Assembly (NCBI RefSeq): GCF_001623525.1
Contig: NZ_CP015225.1
Coordinates: forward strand, 1,612,001-1,676,000
DNA: 64,000 bases
Source of the DNA: Pseudomonas fluorescens
Lineage (GTDB): Bacteria > Pseudomonadota > Gammaproteobacteria > Pseudomonadales > Pseudomonadaceae
Direction of reading: 5' to 3'
This document shows, in pieces, positions 8,567-17,375 of this stretch. The notes under the pieces are model-generated. The model did no database searches, was not told the origin of the DNA, and saw nothing but the letters and a program-made list of their open reading frames with translations. The first letter of the stretch is position 1. Each line of letters starts with the position of its first letter. The position numbers and the translations under genes were made by a program.

Positions 8567-10087
8567 TTAGAAGAACCCCAACGGATTGATGTCGTAGCTC
8601 ACCAGCAGGTTCTTGGTCTGCTGGTAGTGATCGAGCATCATCTTATGGGTTTCACGGCCGACACCGGACTTCTTGTAGCCACCGAACGCGGCGTGCGCCG
8701 GGTACAGGTGGTAGCAGTTGGTCCAGACGCGACCGGCCTTGATCGCCCGGCCCATGCGGTAGGCGCGATTGATGTCGCGGGTCCACAGGCCGGCGCCGAG
8801 GCCGAACTCGGTGTCGTTGGCGATCGCCAGGGCTTCGGCTTCGTCCTTGAAGGTGGTCACGCCCACTACCGGGCCGAAGATCTCTTCCTGGAACACACGC
8901 ATTTTGTTGTGGCCCTTGAGCAGGGTCGGCTGGATGTAATAGCCGCTCGACAAATCCCCCTCGAGTCGCTCGGCAGCACCGCCAGTGAGCAGCTCGGCGC
9001 CCTCTTGCTGGGCAATTTCAAGGTACGACAGGATCTTGTCGAATTGCTGCTCGGACGCCTGGGCGCCGACCATGGTCTCGGTGTCCAGCGGGTTGCCACG
9101 CTTGATCTTGGCGATCTTTTTCATCACCTCGGCCATGAACGGCGCGTAGATCGACTCTTGCACCAGGGCCCGGGATGGGCAGGTGCAGACTTCGCCCTGG
9201 TTGAAGAACGCCAGCACCAGGCCTTCGGCGGCTTTCTCGATGAAGGCCGGCTCGGCCTGCATGATGTCTTCGAAGAAGATGTTCGGTGACTTGCCGCCCA
9301 GTTCCACGGTGGACGGGATGATGTTCTCGGCGGCGCATTTCATGATGTGCGAGCCGATCGGGGTGGAACCGGTGAAGGCGATCTTGGCGATGCGCTTGCT
9401 GGTGGCCAGGGCTTCGCCGGCCTCGCGACCGAAACCATGGACGATGTTCAGCACGCCGGGCGGCAGCAGGTCGGCGACCAGCTCGATGAAGACCATGATC
9501 GATAGCGGCGTCTGTTCAGCCGGCTTGAGCACGATGCAGTTACCGGCAGCCAGGGCCGGGGCGAGTTTCCAGGCGGCCATCAGCAGCGGGAAGTTCCACG
9601 GGATAATCTGCCCGACCACGCCCAGCGGCTCGTGGAAATGATAGGCCGTGGTCAATTCGTTGATCTCGGCCGCCCCACCCTCTTGGGCGCGGATGCAGCC
9701 GGCGAAATAACGGAAATGGTCGGCCGCCAGCGGCACGTCGGCATTGAGGGTTTCGCGTACGGCCTTGCCGTTGTCCCAGGTCTCGCTGACAGCGAGGATT
9801 TCCAGGTTCTGCTCGATACGGTCGGCGATTTTCAACAGCACCAGGGAACGGTCCTGCACCGAGGTCTTGCCCCAGGCATCGGCGGCGGCATGGGCGGCAT
9901 CCAGGGCCTTGTCGATGTCGGCGGCGCTGGAACGTGGGAATTCGGCAATGACTTCGCCATTGACCGGGGACGTGTTCGTGAAGTATTCGCCGTTGACCGG
10001 CGCGACGAATTCGCCGCCGATGAAGTTGCCATAGCGCGGCTTGAAGGAAACGACGGCGCCTGGAGTTCCGGGTTGTGCGTAGATCAT
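8567..10087 (-). CDS. pedI: NAD-dependent aldehyde dehydrogenase (PedI/ExaC/AldB type)
   Basis: Aldehyde dehydrogenase of 506 residues that oxidises aldehydes made by the quinoproteins (for example acetaldehyde) to acids in the cytosol. The cofactor loop [22 protein letters not shown] is complete. The catalytic Glu lies in [10 protein letters not shown] (about residue 263) and the catalytic Cys in [12 protein letters not shown] (about residue 302). ALDH-superfamily C-terminal motifs [10 protein letters not shown] and [23 protein letters not shown] follow, the latter typical of AldB/ExaC. It stands between pqqA and pedH, as in the KT2440 ped cluster. The spacing on both sides and the flanking REPs suggest its own promoter. 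Confidence 0.92.
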   Translation of the reverse strand: MIYAQPGTPGAVVSFKPRYGNFIGGEFVAPVNGEYFTNTSPVNGEVIAEFPRSSAADIDKALDAAHAAADAWGKTSVQDRSLVLLKIADRIEQNLEILAVSETWDNGKAVRETLNADVPLAADHFRYFAGCIRAQEGGAAEINELTTAYHFHEPLGVVGQIIPWNFPLLMAAWKLAPALAAGNCIVLKPAEQTPLSIMVFIELVADLLPPGVLNIVHGFGREAGEALATSKRIAKIAFTGSTPIGSHIMKCAAENIIPSTVELGGKSPNIFFEDIMQAEPAFIEKAAEGLVLAFFNQGEVCTCPSRALVQESIYAPFMAEVMKKIAKIKRGNPLDTETMVGAQASEQQFDKILSYLEIAQQEGAELLTGGAAERLEGDLSSGYYIQPTLLKGHNKMRVFQEEIFGPVVGVTTFKDEAEALAIANDTEFGLGAGLWTRDINRAYRMGRAIKAGRVWTNCYHLYPAHAAFGGYKKSGVGRETHKMMLDHYQQTKNLLVSYDINPLGFF

Positions 10088-10250
10088 GATGGGCCTCTGC
10101 CTGGTCGATGCCTGTCGCGGGACAGGCGATAGACCGATGGTAGAGAGCCCCGCGCGGCGGACGAATGCGTCGTTGGCAGGGGGACTCTCGTTATTTGGTC
10201 GTAGATTCAGAGCAAGGCATCCGCGAACGTGAACCCATCGCAGATACCTT

Positions 10251-10379
10251 TGTGGCGAGGGAGCTTGCTCCCGCTGGAGTGCGAAGCGCTCCCCTTACCT
10301 CGGTTCATGGCCGAAAAACCTGGCCCGCCGGGTTGGCGACTGCTTCGCAGCCGAGCGGGAGCAAGCTCCCTCGCCACGG
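10251..10379. repeat. REP pair, type A
   Basis: Inverted GAGGGAGCTTGCTCCCGC pair in the 305-base gap between pedH and pedI. The remaining bases of this gap (10088-10250) should hold the pedI promoter; nothing else is evident there. Confidence 0.85.
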
Positions 10380-10392
10380 TTCAGTGCGGATA

Positions 10393-12168
10393 TCAGCGTT
10401 TGGCCACCAACGCTTTCGGCAACTTGAAGGTCCAGAGCATCCCGCCCTGGTTGAAGTCCTTCACGCGCTTGGCCACCTCGCCCCCCCACAGCGGCACCGC
10501 GCCGCCCCAGCCGGAGACCACGGAGACGTATTGCTCGCCGTCCATTTCCCAGGTGATGGGCGAACCGAGCACGCCGGAGCCGGTCTGGAATTCCCAGACC
10601 TTTTCCCCGGTCTTGGCGTTGAACGCCTGCAGGAACCCTTCAGGCGTGCCGGTGAACACCAGGTTGCCCTTGGTGGTCAGCACCCCACCCCACAGCGGCG
10701 CGTAGTTCTTGTGGCGCCAGACTTCCTTGCCAGTCTTGGGGTCGATGGCCCGCAGCACGCCGATATAATCCTCGTTCAGCGGCTTGATGGTGAAACCGGC
10801 GCCGAGGAACGCCGCGCCTTTCTTGTAGGCGATGCCTTCGTTCCAGATGTCCATGCCCCATTCGTTGGACGGCACGTAGAACAACCCGGTGTCCTGGTTG
10901 TAGGCCATCGGCATCCAGTTTTTCGCGCCGAGGAAGGCCGGTGCGACGAACACCGAACTGCCCTTGGCTTCGCTGCCCGGCGCGCCCGGACGGCTGGCCT
11001 CGTTGTAGATCGGCCGTCCATCCTTGTCCAGGCCAGTGGCCCAGGTGATCTTGTCGACAAACGGGAAGCCGCGGATGAACTTGCCGTTGGTGCGATCGAG
11101 CACGTAGAAGAAGCCGTTACGGTCGGCGGTCGCTGCCGCCTTGATGTCCTTGCCACCTTCCTTGTAGTTGAACGAGATCAGCTCGTTGACACCGTCATAA
11201 TCCCAACCGTCATGAGGCGTGCTCTGGAAGTGCCATTTGATGGTGCCGTCGTCCGGGTTCAGGGCCAGGCGCGACGACGAATAGAGGTTGTCGCCAGGCC
11301 GCAGGTGGGAGTTCCACGGCGCCGGGTTACCGGTGCCAAACAGCAGCAGGTTGGTTTCCGGGTCGTAGTAGCCGCCCAGCCAAGGTGCGGCACCGCCGGT
11401 TTTCCAGAGATCGCCCGGCCAGGTCTTGCCCGCCTCGCCGCCGGAAATGCCATTCTCGACGGCCTTGCCGTCCTTGTAGACGTAGCCCATGTGGCCTTCC
11501 ACGGTGGGGCGGGTCCACAACAGCTCACCGTTCTTCGGATCATAGGCACTGATCTGGCCCACCACACCGAACTCGCCACCGGCCACGCCGGTGATCAGCT
11601 TGCCATTGACGATCAACGGCGCGGCGCTGATGGAGTAGCCTTCCTTGTGGTCGGCAACCTTCTTGCTCCACACCACTTTGCCGGTGTCCTTGTTCAAGGC
11701 CACCAACTTGGCGTCGAGGGTGCCGAAGAACACCAGGTCGCCGTACAGCGCCACGCCACGGTTGATCACGTCGCAGCAAGGGCGGATGTCATCGGGCAGG
11801 CGCGCATCGTATTGCCACAGTTTCTTGCCGGTGCGCGCATCCACCGCGAACACCCGTGAATAAGAACCGGTGAGGTACATCACCCCGTCCTTGATCATCG
11901 GCTGGGCTTGCTGACCGCGCTGCTTTTCGCCCCCGAAGGAAAACGCCCAGACCGGCCGCAGGTCCTTGACGTTGTCAGTGTTGAGGGTATCGAGCGGGCT
12001 ATAGCGCTGGCCCTGGACACCCAGGCCGTTGGTCACGATCTGCTCGGGGTTCTTCGGATCCTGGAGAATTTCCTGATCGGTCACGGCTGCAAGGGCCGAA
12101 CCGGACAGCAGCATGGCACTGAGCAGCAGGCTCACGGCGAACGGTTGGCGACGTGCGGGTTGACTCAT
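10393..12168 (-). CDS. pedH: PQQ-dependent alcohol dehydrogenase, lanthanide-type (PedH)
   Basis: Periplasmic quinoprotein of 591 residues with a signal peptide ([16 protein letters not shown]) and the eight-bladed propeller. The adjacent-cysteine pair [12 protein letters not shown] is present. At the metal site the sequence reads WDYDG: catalytic Asp323 followed two residues later by Asp325, the extra carboxylate typical of lanthanide-dependent enzymes (XoxF, PedH). PedE in this window has Ser there. It oxidises primary alcohols and aldehydes and feeds electrons to a c-type cytochrome, probably PedF. The ATG at 12168 follows AGAGGTAGCCGTC; the ORF extends upstream without coding character. 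A ped-box lies 107-121 bases upstream. Confidence 0.95.
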   Translation of the reverse strand: MSQPARRQPFAVSLLLSAMLLSGSALAAVTDQEILQDPKNPEQIVTNGLGVQGQRYSPLDTLNTDNVKDLRPVWAFSFGGEKQRGQQAQPMIKDGVMYLTGSYSRVFAVDARTGKKLWQYDARLPDDIRPCCDVINRGVALYGDLVFFGTLDAKLVALNKDTGKVVWSKKVADHKEGYSISAAPLIVNGKLITGVAGGEFGVVGQISAYDPKNGELLWTRPTVEGHMGYVYKDGKAVENGISGGEAGKTWPGDLWKTGGAAPWLGGYYDPETNLLLFGTGNPAPWNSHLRPGDNLYSSSRLALNPDDGTIKWHFQSTPHDGWDYDGVNELISFNYKEGGKDIKAAATADRNGFFYVLDRTNGKFIRGFPFVDKITWATGLDKDGRPIYNEASRPGAPGSEAKGSSVFVAPAFLGAKNWMPMAYNQDTGLFYVPSNEWGMDIWNEGIAYKKGAAFLGAGFTIKPLNEDYIGVLRAIDPKTGKEVWRHKNYAPLWGGVLTTKGNLVFTGTPEGFLQAFNAKTGEKVWEFQTGSGVLGSPITWEMDGEQYVSVVSGWGGAVPLWGGEVAKRVKDFNQGGMLWTFKLPKALVAKR

Positions 12169-12274
12169 GACGGCTACCTCTGCGGTTATTGTTATACCCG
12201 GGAAATTTTCCCGGTCTGTCGCAGATTCTTGGCCCCAGGGCCGCTGGCAACAATTGCCCGCAGTGTTGAGTTTT

Positions 12275-12289
12275 CTAGTTCCTTGGTAC
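12275..12289. promoter_or_regulatory. Candidate ped-box upstream of pedH
   Basis: CTAGTTCCTTGGTAC, nearly identical to CTAGTTCCTTGGTAG in the pedE/pedF intergenic region. Candidate binding site of a LuxR-type regulator (PedR1 or PedR2). Confidence 0.5.
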
Positions 12290-12576
12290 ATGCCAAAGGC
12301 GGCTTGGTCGGCCAACGCAACGCCCCCGTGGTGAGGAAATGAGCAACTGCTCCCTCTTATTTGAGCACCCTGACGTTTGTGCGGCGGTCTCGTCGGTAAA
12401 AACCACAACTCCTTGGGCATCTGTCCAATGCAGTCTGCTTAAGGTCTTTCTATCCACCGCCCAAGTACTCTATGCGTGAGCTCGGTTACGTTCCTTCACC
12501 AATGTAGCAACCTCTTGAAATGTGGCTGATTGCAGTCTAGCGCGATACGGATTCAACTATTTCCGGGGCGATGCCC
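12290..12576. other. A/T-richer gap between pedH promoter and the RHS gene; no immunity gene seen
   Basis: This segment lies immediately downstream of the RHS gene, where an immunity gene would be expected. The only ORFs are short and lack plausible ribosome sites or coding character. I see no immunity protein and no clear terminator. Confidence 0.4.
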
Positions 12577-13677
12577 TCAAGGAAGATCAGTCAAGTATTT
12601 ATCGCGAATTCGGTTTTGCTCTGCAACCAAATCAGACTCAGACCTAGCTTTCAGTGCATACAATCGCAACCTAAGTTTATATGCATCAACTATTTCCTCG
12701 TCGAACTTGAGACTGTTGTCTTCTAGGGCGCCTGCAAGATACTCGTTTTCATCCGCTACCTTCTTCTCCAAATAATCGAAGATACCACGATGCTTAGTTT
12801 GTTCGATGGCCGCTTGGCGCTGCATCGGCTCTAAATGAGGTTTTTGGAATTTGTCTGTCAGTGAAGAAAACGGATGGTTTTCAGGGCGCGCCGCCTTATA
12901 AGCAAGGTTATCAAGTCGGATTCCGGTTTGTGGCGTGGTGTTTTTTTTGGGGCCGCCCCCCGCGTTCAATACCTTCTTATCTGCTTGGAAGAGCTGCCTC
13001 TGAGCATCACGTTTAATCGCCTCAATCGGTTCATCTAAAGCTTGAATTCTTTTTAACGCACGTTTTCCTTCAAAGCTGGTGACCCCTTTCTTTGTCCAAA
13101 GACCTTCACCCACGTACGTTTTTTTCAGGCCGAACAATTCCAGTGGAGTGTTCCCTGTAGGATCGCATCTATTAATCGGGTCGCCCAAGCAGTATGCATA
13201 TCCATTTAGTCCACCTTCCCCAAACGGACTAAAACTGTCTGGACTGTTAAATCGCATCAACACCGGGCTGAACGCCCGACGCCCATTACCCAATAAATAA
13301 TGCCCGGTCACCGGATCCGCTCGTTCGCCGTTGAACCCCAGCAAACTGGCTACACCGCGTTCAATGGGGCGATGGCCGTAAGGTGAATAGGCGATGGGTT
13401 GTCGCTGGCTGTTTTCACTGAGCCTGTGCAACACCGACCGCTGGCAATCGGTTATCAGCAGCGCAGTGTCAAACTTAACGCCATGACACTGTTGCGCGAG
13501 TAGCTGGTCGTTGTATTGGAATATTGAATTTTTTATCGTGCCTCGAATCTCTGTGACCAGGCGCTTTCTGCAGTAGAAACGCTGAGATTCAGGCCCATTC
13601 AGCAACGTACAGCCGATCAAACGGTCGAGCGGGTCGTAATGGTATCGACAGAGCAACGATTCGTGTTGGGTAGGCAT
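12577..13677 (-). CDS. Short RHS-core protein with variable C-terminal tip
   Basis: Protein of 366 residues. The N-terminus (YHYDPLDRLIGC) is a YD-repeat, and residues about 95-180 form the RHS-associated core with its signatures AYSPYGHRP, LLGFNGERADPVTGHYLLG, MRFNSPDSFSPF and GGLNGYAYCLGDPINRCDPTG. After DPTGN the sequence switches to a charged, Lys/Arg/Glu-rich tail of about 190 residues that I do not recognise. In large RHS proteins this position carries a toxin. Here the long N-terminal cage is missing, as in the short orphan RHS genes common in P. fluorescens. The tail is visibly less GC-rich than its neighbours, suggesting acquisition, and the gene interrupts the ped cluster. Confidence 0.8.
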   Translation of the reverse strand: MPTQHESLLCRYHYDPLDRLIGCTLLNGPESQRFYCRKRLVTEIRGTIKNSIFQYNDQLLAQQCHGVKFDTALLITDCQRSVLHRLSENSQRQPIAYSPYGHRPIERGVASLLGFNGERADPVTGHYLLGNGRRAFSPVLMRFNSPDSFSPFGEGGLNGYAYCLGDPINRCDPTGNTPLELFGLKKTYVGEGLWTKKGVTSFEGKRALKRIQALDEPIEAIKRDAQRQLFQADKKVLNAGGGPKKNTTPQTGIRLDNLAYKAARPENHPFSSLTDKFQKPHLEPMQRQAAIEQTKHRGIFDYLEKKVADENEYLAGALEDNSLKFDEEIVDAYKLRLRLYALKARSESDLVAEQNRIRDKYLTDLP

Positions 13678-13916
13678 AGGATGACACCTAGTAAGTTTTG
13701 ACGTGCAACTGAAGGGTAGTGGGTAACTGCATCAGGCGACTACTAACAGAACTGTTAGGTTAGCGAATTGGAACACCGCGCTTTTGGATGCTTCAGGCAG
13801 CTGCGCAGCCCTGCGGGAGCAAGCCTTCATGAAAAAAATCACAACCTGCTGATTTTTAAAAAACTCTGCTAAACACAGTTCGGCAATGTGGCCTCAGTTA
13901 GGCGAGCACCTCCCTT

Positions 13917-14042
13917 TGTGGCGAGGGGATTTATCCCCGCTGGGCTGCGCAGCAGCCCCATGAGCCCGTCCAGTCACCCCGATAGTCGGCAGAAGATAGA
14001 GGGCCGCTTCGCGCCCCAGCGGGGATAAATCCCCTCGCCACA
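13917..14042. repeat. REP pair, type A variant
   Basis: Inverted pair of GAGGGGATTTATCCCCGC, a variant core with TTTA in the middle, in the 386-base gap after the quinoprotein accessory operon. The rest of that gap (13678-13916) is A/T-rich and holds no gene I can support. Confidence 0.85.
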
Positions 14043-14063
14043 GAGGATTTGCTCAGCCAACGG

Positions 14064-14993
14064 TCATTGGGCGTCCACCCGCTTCATCCCCGCCCGCTCA
14101 TAGCGCGGATAGAGATGGCTGACACTGCGAATCAGCTCATAACGACTCAGGCTGATCCCGGCAAAGCGCTCGGGAATGGGGCTGCGGATCATCTCGGCCA
14201 TGTCATCGCCCCGCGCCGCGCCGTCGCGCATCAGTTGGTCGAGCCAGCCCAGGTAATCGCGCATCTGCGCAAAGGGTTGGGCGCCGGTCGCCACTGGGCC
14301 GTGGCCGGGCACGATCTGTTTCCAGGGCAAGGCCTGCAAGGTGTCGAGGTCCTGGAGCCAGACCTCCAGCCCCGGGCTGTTGGGGGTGGTCAGGGCGCGT
14401 TCGTAGAACACCAGGTCGCCGGCGAACAGCACGCCCGTGGTTTCGTCGAGGATCGCCAGGTCGGCCCCGGTGTGCCCGGCCAGTTGCAGCAGCCGCAACG
14501 CGTGATTGCCCACCTTGAGCACACCGAGCGTCAACGCTTGGGTGGGCAGCACCACCTCGGTGCCGCGCATCCAGTCGCCCACCAGCCGGTACATGTTCTC
14601 CGCCATGGCGTCGCCCTGCTGGCGCAGCAGGTCCGTGGTCCCGGCCAAGGCGCCGATGGGGACGTCGCTGAAGGCCTGGTTGCCCAGTACGTGATCGGGA
14701 TGATGATGGGTCAGCAGGACCTGGATCACCGGCTTATCCGTCGTTGCCGCAATGACCTGGCGCAGGGCTTCGCCGTAGCGCTTCGACGGCCCGGTGTCGA
14801 TCACCACCACGCCGGCATCGGTGACGATGAACGCGGTGTTGACGATGTTGCCGCCGTTGGCCTTGGCAAAATTCTCGGTGCTGCCTTCCAGCAGCCAGGT
14901 GCCTTCGGCGATCTGCCGGGGCTTGAGCGCGTAGTCCGTCCCGGCCCACGTCGGCCAGCACAGGCTCAGAAACATCAGCAACAACCAGCGCAT
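14064..14993 (-). CDS. Quinoprotein-associated zinc metallohydrolase
   Basis: Metallo-beta-lactamase fold protein of 308 residues with an N-terminal signal sequence (LLLMFLSLCWPTWAG). The zinc motif THHHPDH is near residue 112, and the further metal ligands appear in LAGHTGADLAI, LFAGDLVFYE and IVPGHGP. This corresponds to the quinoprotein relay metallohydrolase family found only beside PQQ dehydrogenases; its reaction is unknown. ATG 14993 follows AAGGAGCGCGCC, 16 bases after the SoxYZ-like gene, so it is the last gene of the pedF operon. Confidence 0.85.
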   Translation of the reverse strand: MRWLLLMFLSLCWPTWAGTDYALKPRQIAEGTWLLEGSTENFAKANGGNIVNTAFIVTDAGVVVIDTGPSKRYGEALRQVIAATTDKPVIQVLLTHHHPDHVLGNQAFSDVPIGALAGTTDLLRQQGDAMAENMYRLVGDWMRGTEVVLPTQALTLGVLKVGNHALRLLQLAGHTGADLAILDETTGVLFAGDLVFYERALTTPNSPGLEVWLQDLDTLQALPWKQIVPGHGPVATGAQPFAQMRDYLGWLDQLMRDGAARGDDMAEMIRSPIPERFAGISLSRYELIRSVSHLYPRYERAGMKRVDAQ

Positions 14994-15009
14994 GGCGCGC
15001 TCCTTGTGG

Positions 15010-15768
15010 TCAGGGGATCGCCGCCTCGAACGTATTGCCGCTGTTGTCGCGCAGCAGCAGGCGGGTCTGGCCCGGGCCTCGGATGTCGAAGCCCAGGTTG
15101 GGGTTTTCACTGACCGCCGGGAACAGCTCCAGGCGCGCCAGCACCTGGCCGTGGGCGTCCAGCAGTTGCGCCTGGTTGAGGAAGAATTCCGGGATACCGC
15201 TCACCAGGCCGTTATCCATCGGGTGGGCCACCTGCAGGCGCAGGCGACTGCTGTCACCACGGGGATAACGGGCGCCGAGCACTTCGCCCAGATGTTCCTC
15301 CCAACCCGGCTGGGTGCGCACCACACTGGGCGCGGTGCAGCCGCCACCGGCCGCGTCGATCAGGGTCGAGCCGACGTGCCACAGGCCATCGCGGGTCTGC
15401 ACGGCAGCACGCAGTGGCGTGGCTTGCTCGATACGAATCCGGATCGACAGCCAGGGCAGCACCCGCTCCCCCGGTTGGAAGTCGACGATTTTCGGCAACG
15501 GGTTCAGTTCGGCCCAGGCCAGCACCCGTACGACGTCGCCAGTGAAGGCCCGGGCATCGATTTCCAGTGGCACCTGGCGTGCGTCTTCGGCAAAGGGTGG
15601 GGCCAGCAGGCGCACCCGGTCATCGAACACGAACGGCGCATCGCCCAGCAGTTGCTTGTGATAGAAGGCCCACATCACCGAGGGTACCGAGTCCTTCCCC
15701 GGTTCGACCGCCGCCAGCGCAATCGTCGGCAGGCCGCACCACAGCAGGCACCACATGGCCCATTTCAT
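15010..15768 (-). CDS. Quinoprotein dehydrogenase-associated SoxYZ-like carrier
   Basis: Exported protein of 252 residues (signal peptide MKWAMWCLLWCGLPTIALAA). The first part resembles SoxY and carries the GGGC tetrapeptide (DAAGGGCTAPS) that in SoxY holds the substrate-binding cysteine. The C-terminal part (HPMDNGLVSG, AQLLDAHGQVLARLELFPAVSENPNLGFDI) resembles SoxZ, making it a natural SoxY-SoxZ fusion. The family is restricted to quinoprotein clusters and probably carries an unknown intermediate for the neighbouring metallohydrolase. ATG 15768 follows AGGAGCGCAGGG. Confidence 0.85.
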   Translation of the reverse strand: MKWAMWCLLWCGLPTIALAAVEPGKDSVPSVMWAFYHKQLLGDAPFVFDDRVRLLAPPFAEDARQVPLEIDARAFTGDVVRVLAWAELNPLPKIVDFQPGERVLPWLSIRIRIEQATPLRAAVQTRDGLWHVGSTLIDAAGGGCTAPSVVRTQPGWEEHLGEVLGARYPRGDSSRLRLQVAHPMDNGLVSGIPEFFLNQAQLLDAHGQVLARLELFPAVSENPNLGFDIRGPGQTRLLLRDNSGNTFEAAIP

Positions 15769-15778
15769 CCCTGCGCTC

Positions 15779-16654
15779 CTATTGATACATCTCCGGCACT
15801 TCGTAACGCAGGCCGTAATGGGCATAAAGAGTCTTGACGCTGCCGTCGCGGATCAAGCCTTCCAGCGCCTCTTCCACCGCATAGGCCAACTGACGGTTGC
15901 TTTCATGCACCGCCATGCCGATTTCCCAACGTTGCTTGCCCATGCTCGGGTAGGCGTTTTCCGCCAGCGCCAGTTGCGGATCAGCCGCCTCGTGCACTTG
16001 CCAATCGACCTCACCGCGCATGGCCATGACGGCGTCCACCTCCCCGGCCTGCATGGCCTTGAAGGCCTGGCTGACACCGGGGTAATGGCGGGTCTTGGCA
16101 CTGAGCATGCCGTTGAACACCGAGATCAGGTAGAACGACGGCACACTGTCGACTTCCACCCCGATGGGGTGTTGCTGGAACACTGCGACACTGCCCACCG
16201 AATCCAGTCGGCGGCGGTCATATGCCACCTGCCAACATTCCTGCTGATAAGGTCCGAACATCACCACCTGGGCATTTTCCAGCTCACCGATGTCGTTGCG
16301 CTTCTGCACGTAGTCGTGGTCGTACGGCACACGCATCATCAGGTCGGCCAGTTGCCGGTCGTGCAGCGGGCTGCTGCGCCAGATGTAATCGCGCAAATCG
16401 TCATCAAGCTTCTCGCCGGGAGGCGCCCACATCAATGTCAGACGCACGCCCATGGCCTTGGCCAATGCCTGCGCTAGCTCCACGTCGACGCCCCGGGGCT
16501 GGCCTTGGTCTTCGAAACTGTAAGGGGCGAAATCCTTGTAGACCGCCACTTTCAACTCTCCGGCGGCGATTATCTGATCATAGCTGCGCACCTGCGCCTG
16601 CGCCGCCTGGCCACACAGCAGCAGGCTGCACATCACCCACGCGAACAGGCGCAT
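15779..16654 (-). CDS. pedG: Quinoprotein-associated periplasmic solute-binding protein
   Basis: A family-3 type periplasmic binding protein of 291 residues with signal peptide (MCSLLLCGQAAQAQV). It starts with the usual SYDQIIAAGELKVAVYKDFAPYSF. Such proteins (related to MoxJ and XoxJ) sit next to quinoprotein dehydrogenases and may help assemble or activate them rather than transport a solute. The ATG at 16654 follows GAGGAGTGATCGCC and lies five bases after the pedF stop. The name pedG is recalled from KT2440 gene order. Confidence 0.82.
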   Translation of the reverse strand: MRLFAWVMCSLLLCGQAAQAQVRSYDQIIAAGELKVAVYKDFAPYSFEDQGQPRGVDVELAQALAKAMGVRLTLMWAPPGEKLDDDLRDYIWRSSPLHDRQLADLMMRVPYDHDYVQKRNDIGELENAQVVMFGPYQQECWQVAYDRRRLDSVGSVAVFQQHPIGVEVDSVPSFYLISVFNGMLSAKTRHYPGVSQAFKAMQAGEVDAVMAMRGEVDWQVHEAADPQLALAENAYPSMGKQRWEIGMAVHESNRQLAYAVEEALEGLIRDGSVKTLYAHYGLRYEVPEMYQ

Positions 16655-16659
16655 GGCGA

Positions 16660-17121
16660 TCACTCCTCGACGTGTACGCTGTCGAGATAGGTGCGCACCG
16701 CCCACAAGGCTTCCTGGCTCAGGTAGTCGGCCATTTTCGGCATGTAGACCCGGCCGTCGCGCACCGCGCCGTGACGTACGCGCTCGACGAACCATTCATC
16801 CCCGGCTTCGGCGGCGTCCAGCATCCGCAGGTCCGGGGCGATTCCGCCCGACTTGGCCTCCAGGCCATGGCACGCGGCGCAGTTCTGGTTGTAGGCCGAA
16901 GCGCCGATTTCTATGGCTTTGTCACGCTCGGGGGAACTGCGATAGGGGTTCTGGGCGGCCCAACCATCACCGTCCAGCGGCAGGTTGGTGTCCTTGATCG
17001 GGGTCAATCCCTTGGTTTCCACTGCCTGGGGCACTACGTTGCCATGGGCCCATGCGGAGCCTGCGCCGGTCAGCCCCATCAGCAGTGCGGTAGCGATGAT
17101 GGCGTTGCGTTTTGTTGTCAT
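16660..17121 (-). CDS. pedF: Cytochrome c, electron acceptor of the quinoproteins (PedF)
   Basis: Exported cytochrome c of 153 residues: signal peptide to GSAWAHG, one haem-attachment motif CAACH near residue 82, and a distal Met ligand in VYMPKMADYLS near residue 127. It takes electrons from reduced PQQ in PedE/PedH and passes them to the respiratory chain. This is the first gene of a four-gene minus-strand operon and is divergent from pedE. The ATG at 17121 follows AGAGGGCATAACA. Two candidate ped-boxes lie in the shared intergenic region. Confidence 0.92.
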   Translation of the reverse strand: MTTKRNAIIATALLMGLTGAGSAWAHGNVVPQAVETKGLTPIKDTNLPLDGDGWAAQNPYRSSPERDKAIEIGASAYNQNCAACHGLEAKSGGIAPDLRMLDAAEAGDEWFVERVRHGAVRDGRVYMPKMADYLSQEALWAVRTYLDSVHVEE

Positions 17122-17201
17122 TGTTATGCCCTCTGGATTGCACGCAAGACCTCTGTGAAGAAGCCGTGCCGTCATCTTAGGAACCGCCCTGCCCCAGCCG
17201 A

Positions 17202-17238
17202 ATGCTGCTTTGGTGGCCGGGGTCTAGTTCCTTGGTAG
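17202..17238. promoter_or_regulatory. Tandem candidate ped-boxes in the pedF/pedE divergent promoter
   Basis: ATGCTGCTTTGGTGG (17202-17216) and CTAGTTCCTTGGTAG (17224-17238) lie 22 bases apart, two helical turns, so a regulator could bind both on the same DNA face. The first is 81-95 bases upstream of pedF; the second is 138-152 bases upstream of pedE. Confidence 0.5.
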
Positions 17239-17375
17239 CAGGCCATCCGACGCAGGTCGTAAAGACAGGTGGTTTGGGAAGTCTTCCCGGCAAGGGCGGG
17301 ACTTTTTCCGTATCGGCCGGGTCGTGGCACCACTCACCCTAGTCAGGCCAAAACCTTTCACTGGGAACTGCCACC

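Noticed and set aside
10130..10144. Ped-box upstream of pedI (ACCGATGGTAGAG region)
   Set aside because: Only about 10 of 15 positions fit, so it is too weak to list.
10165..11859. 564-residue plus-strand ORF opposite pedH
   Set aside because: Antisense shadow of a clearly functional quinoprotein gene.
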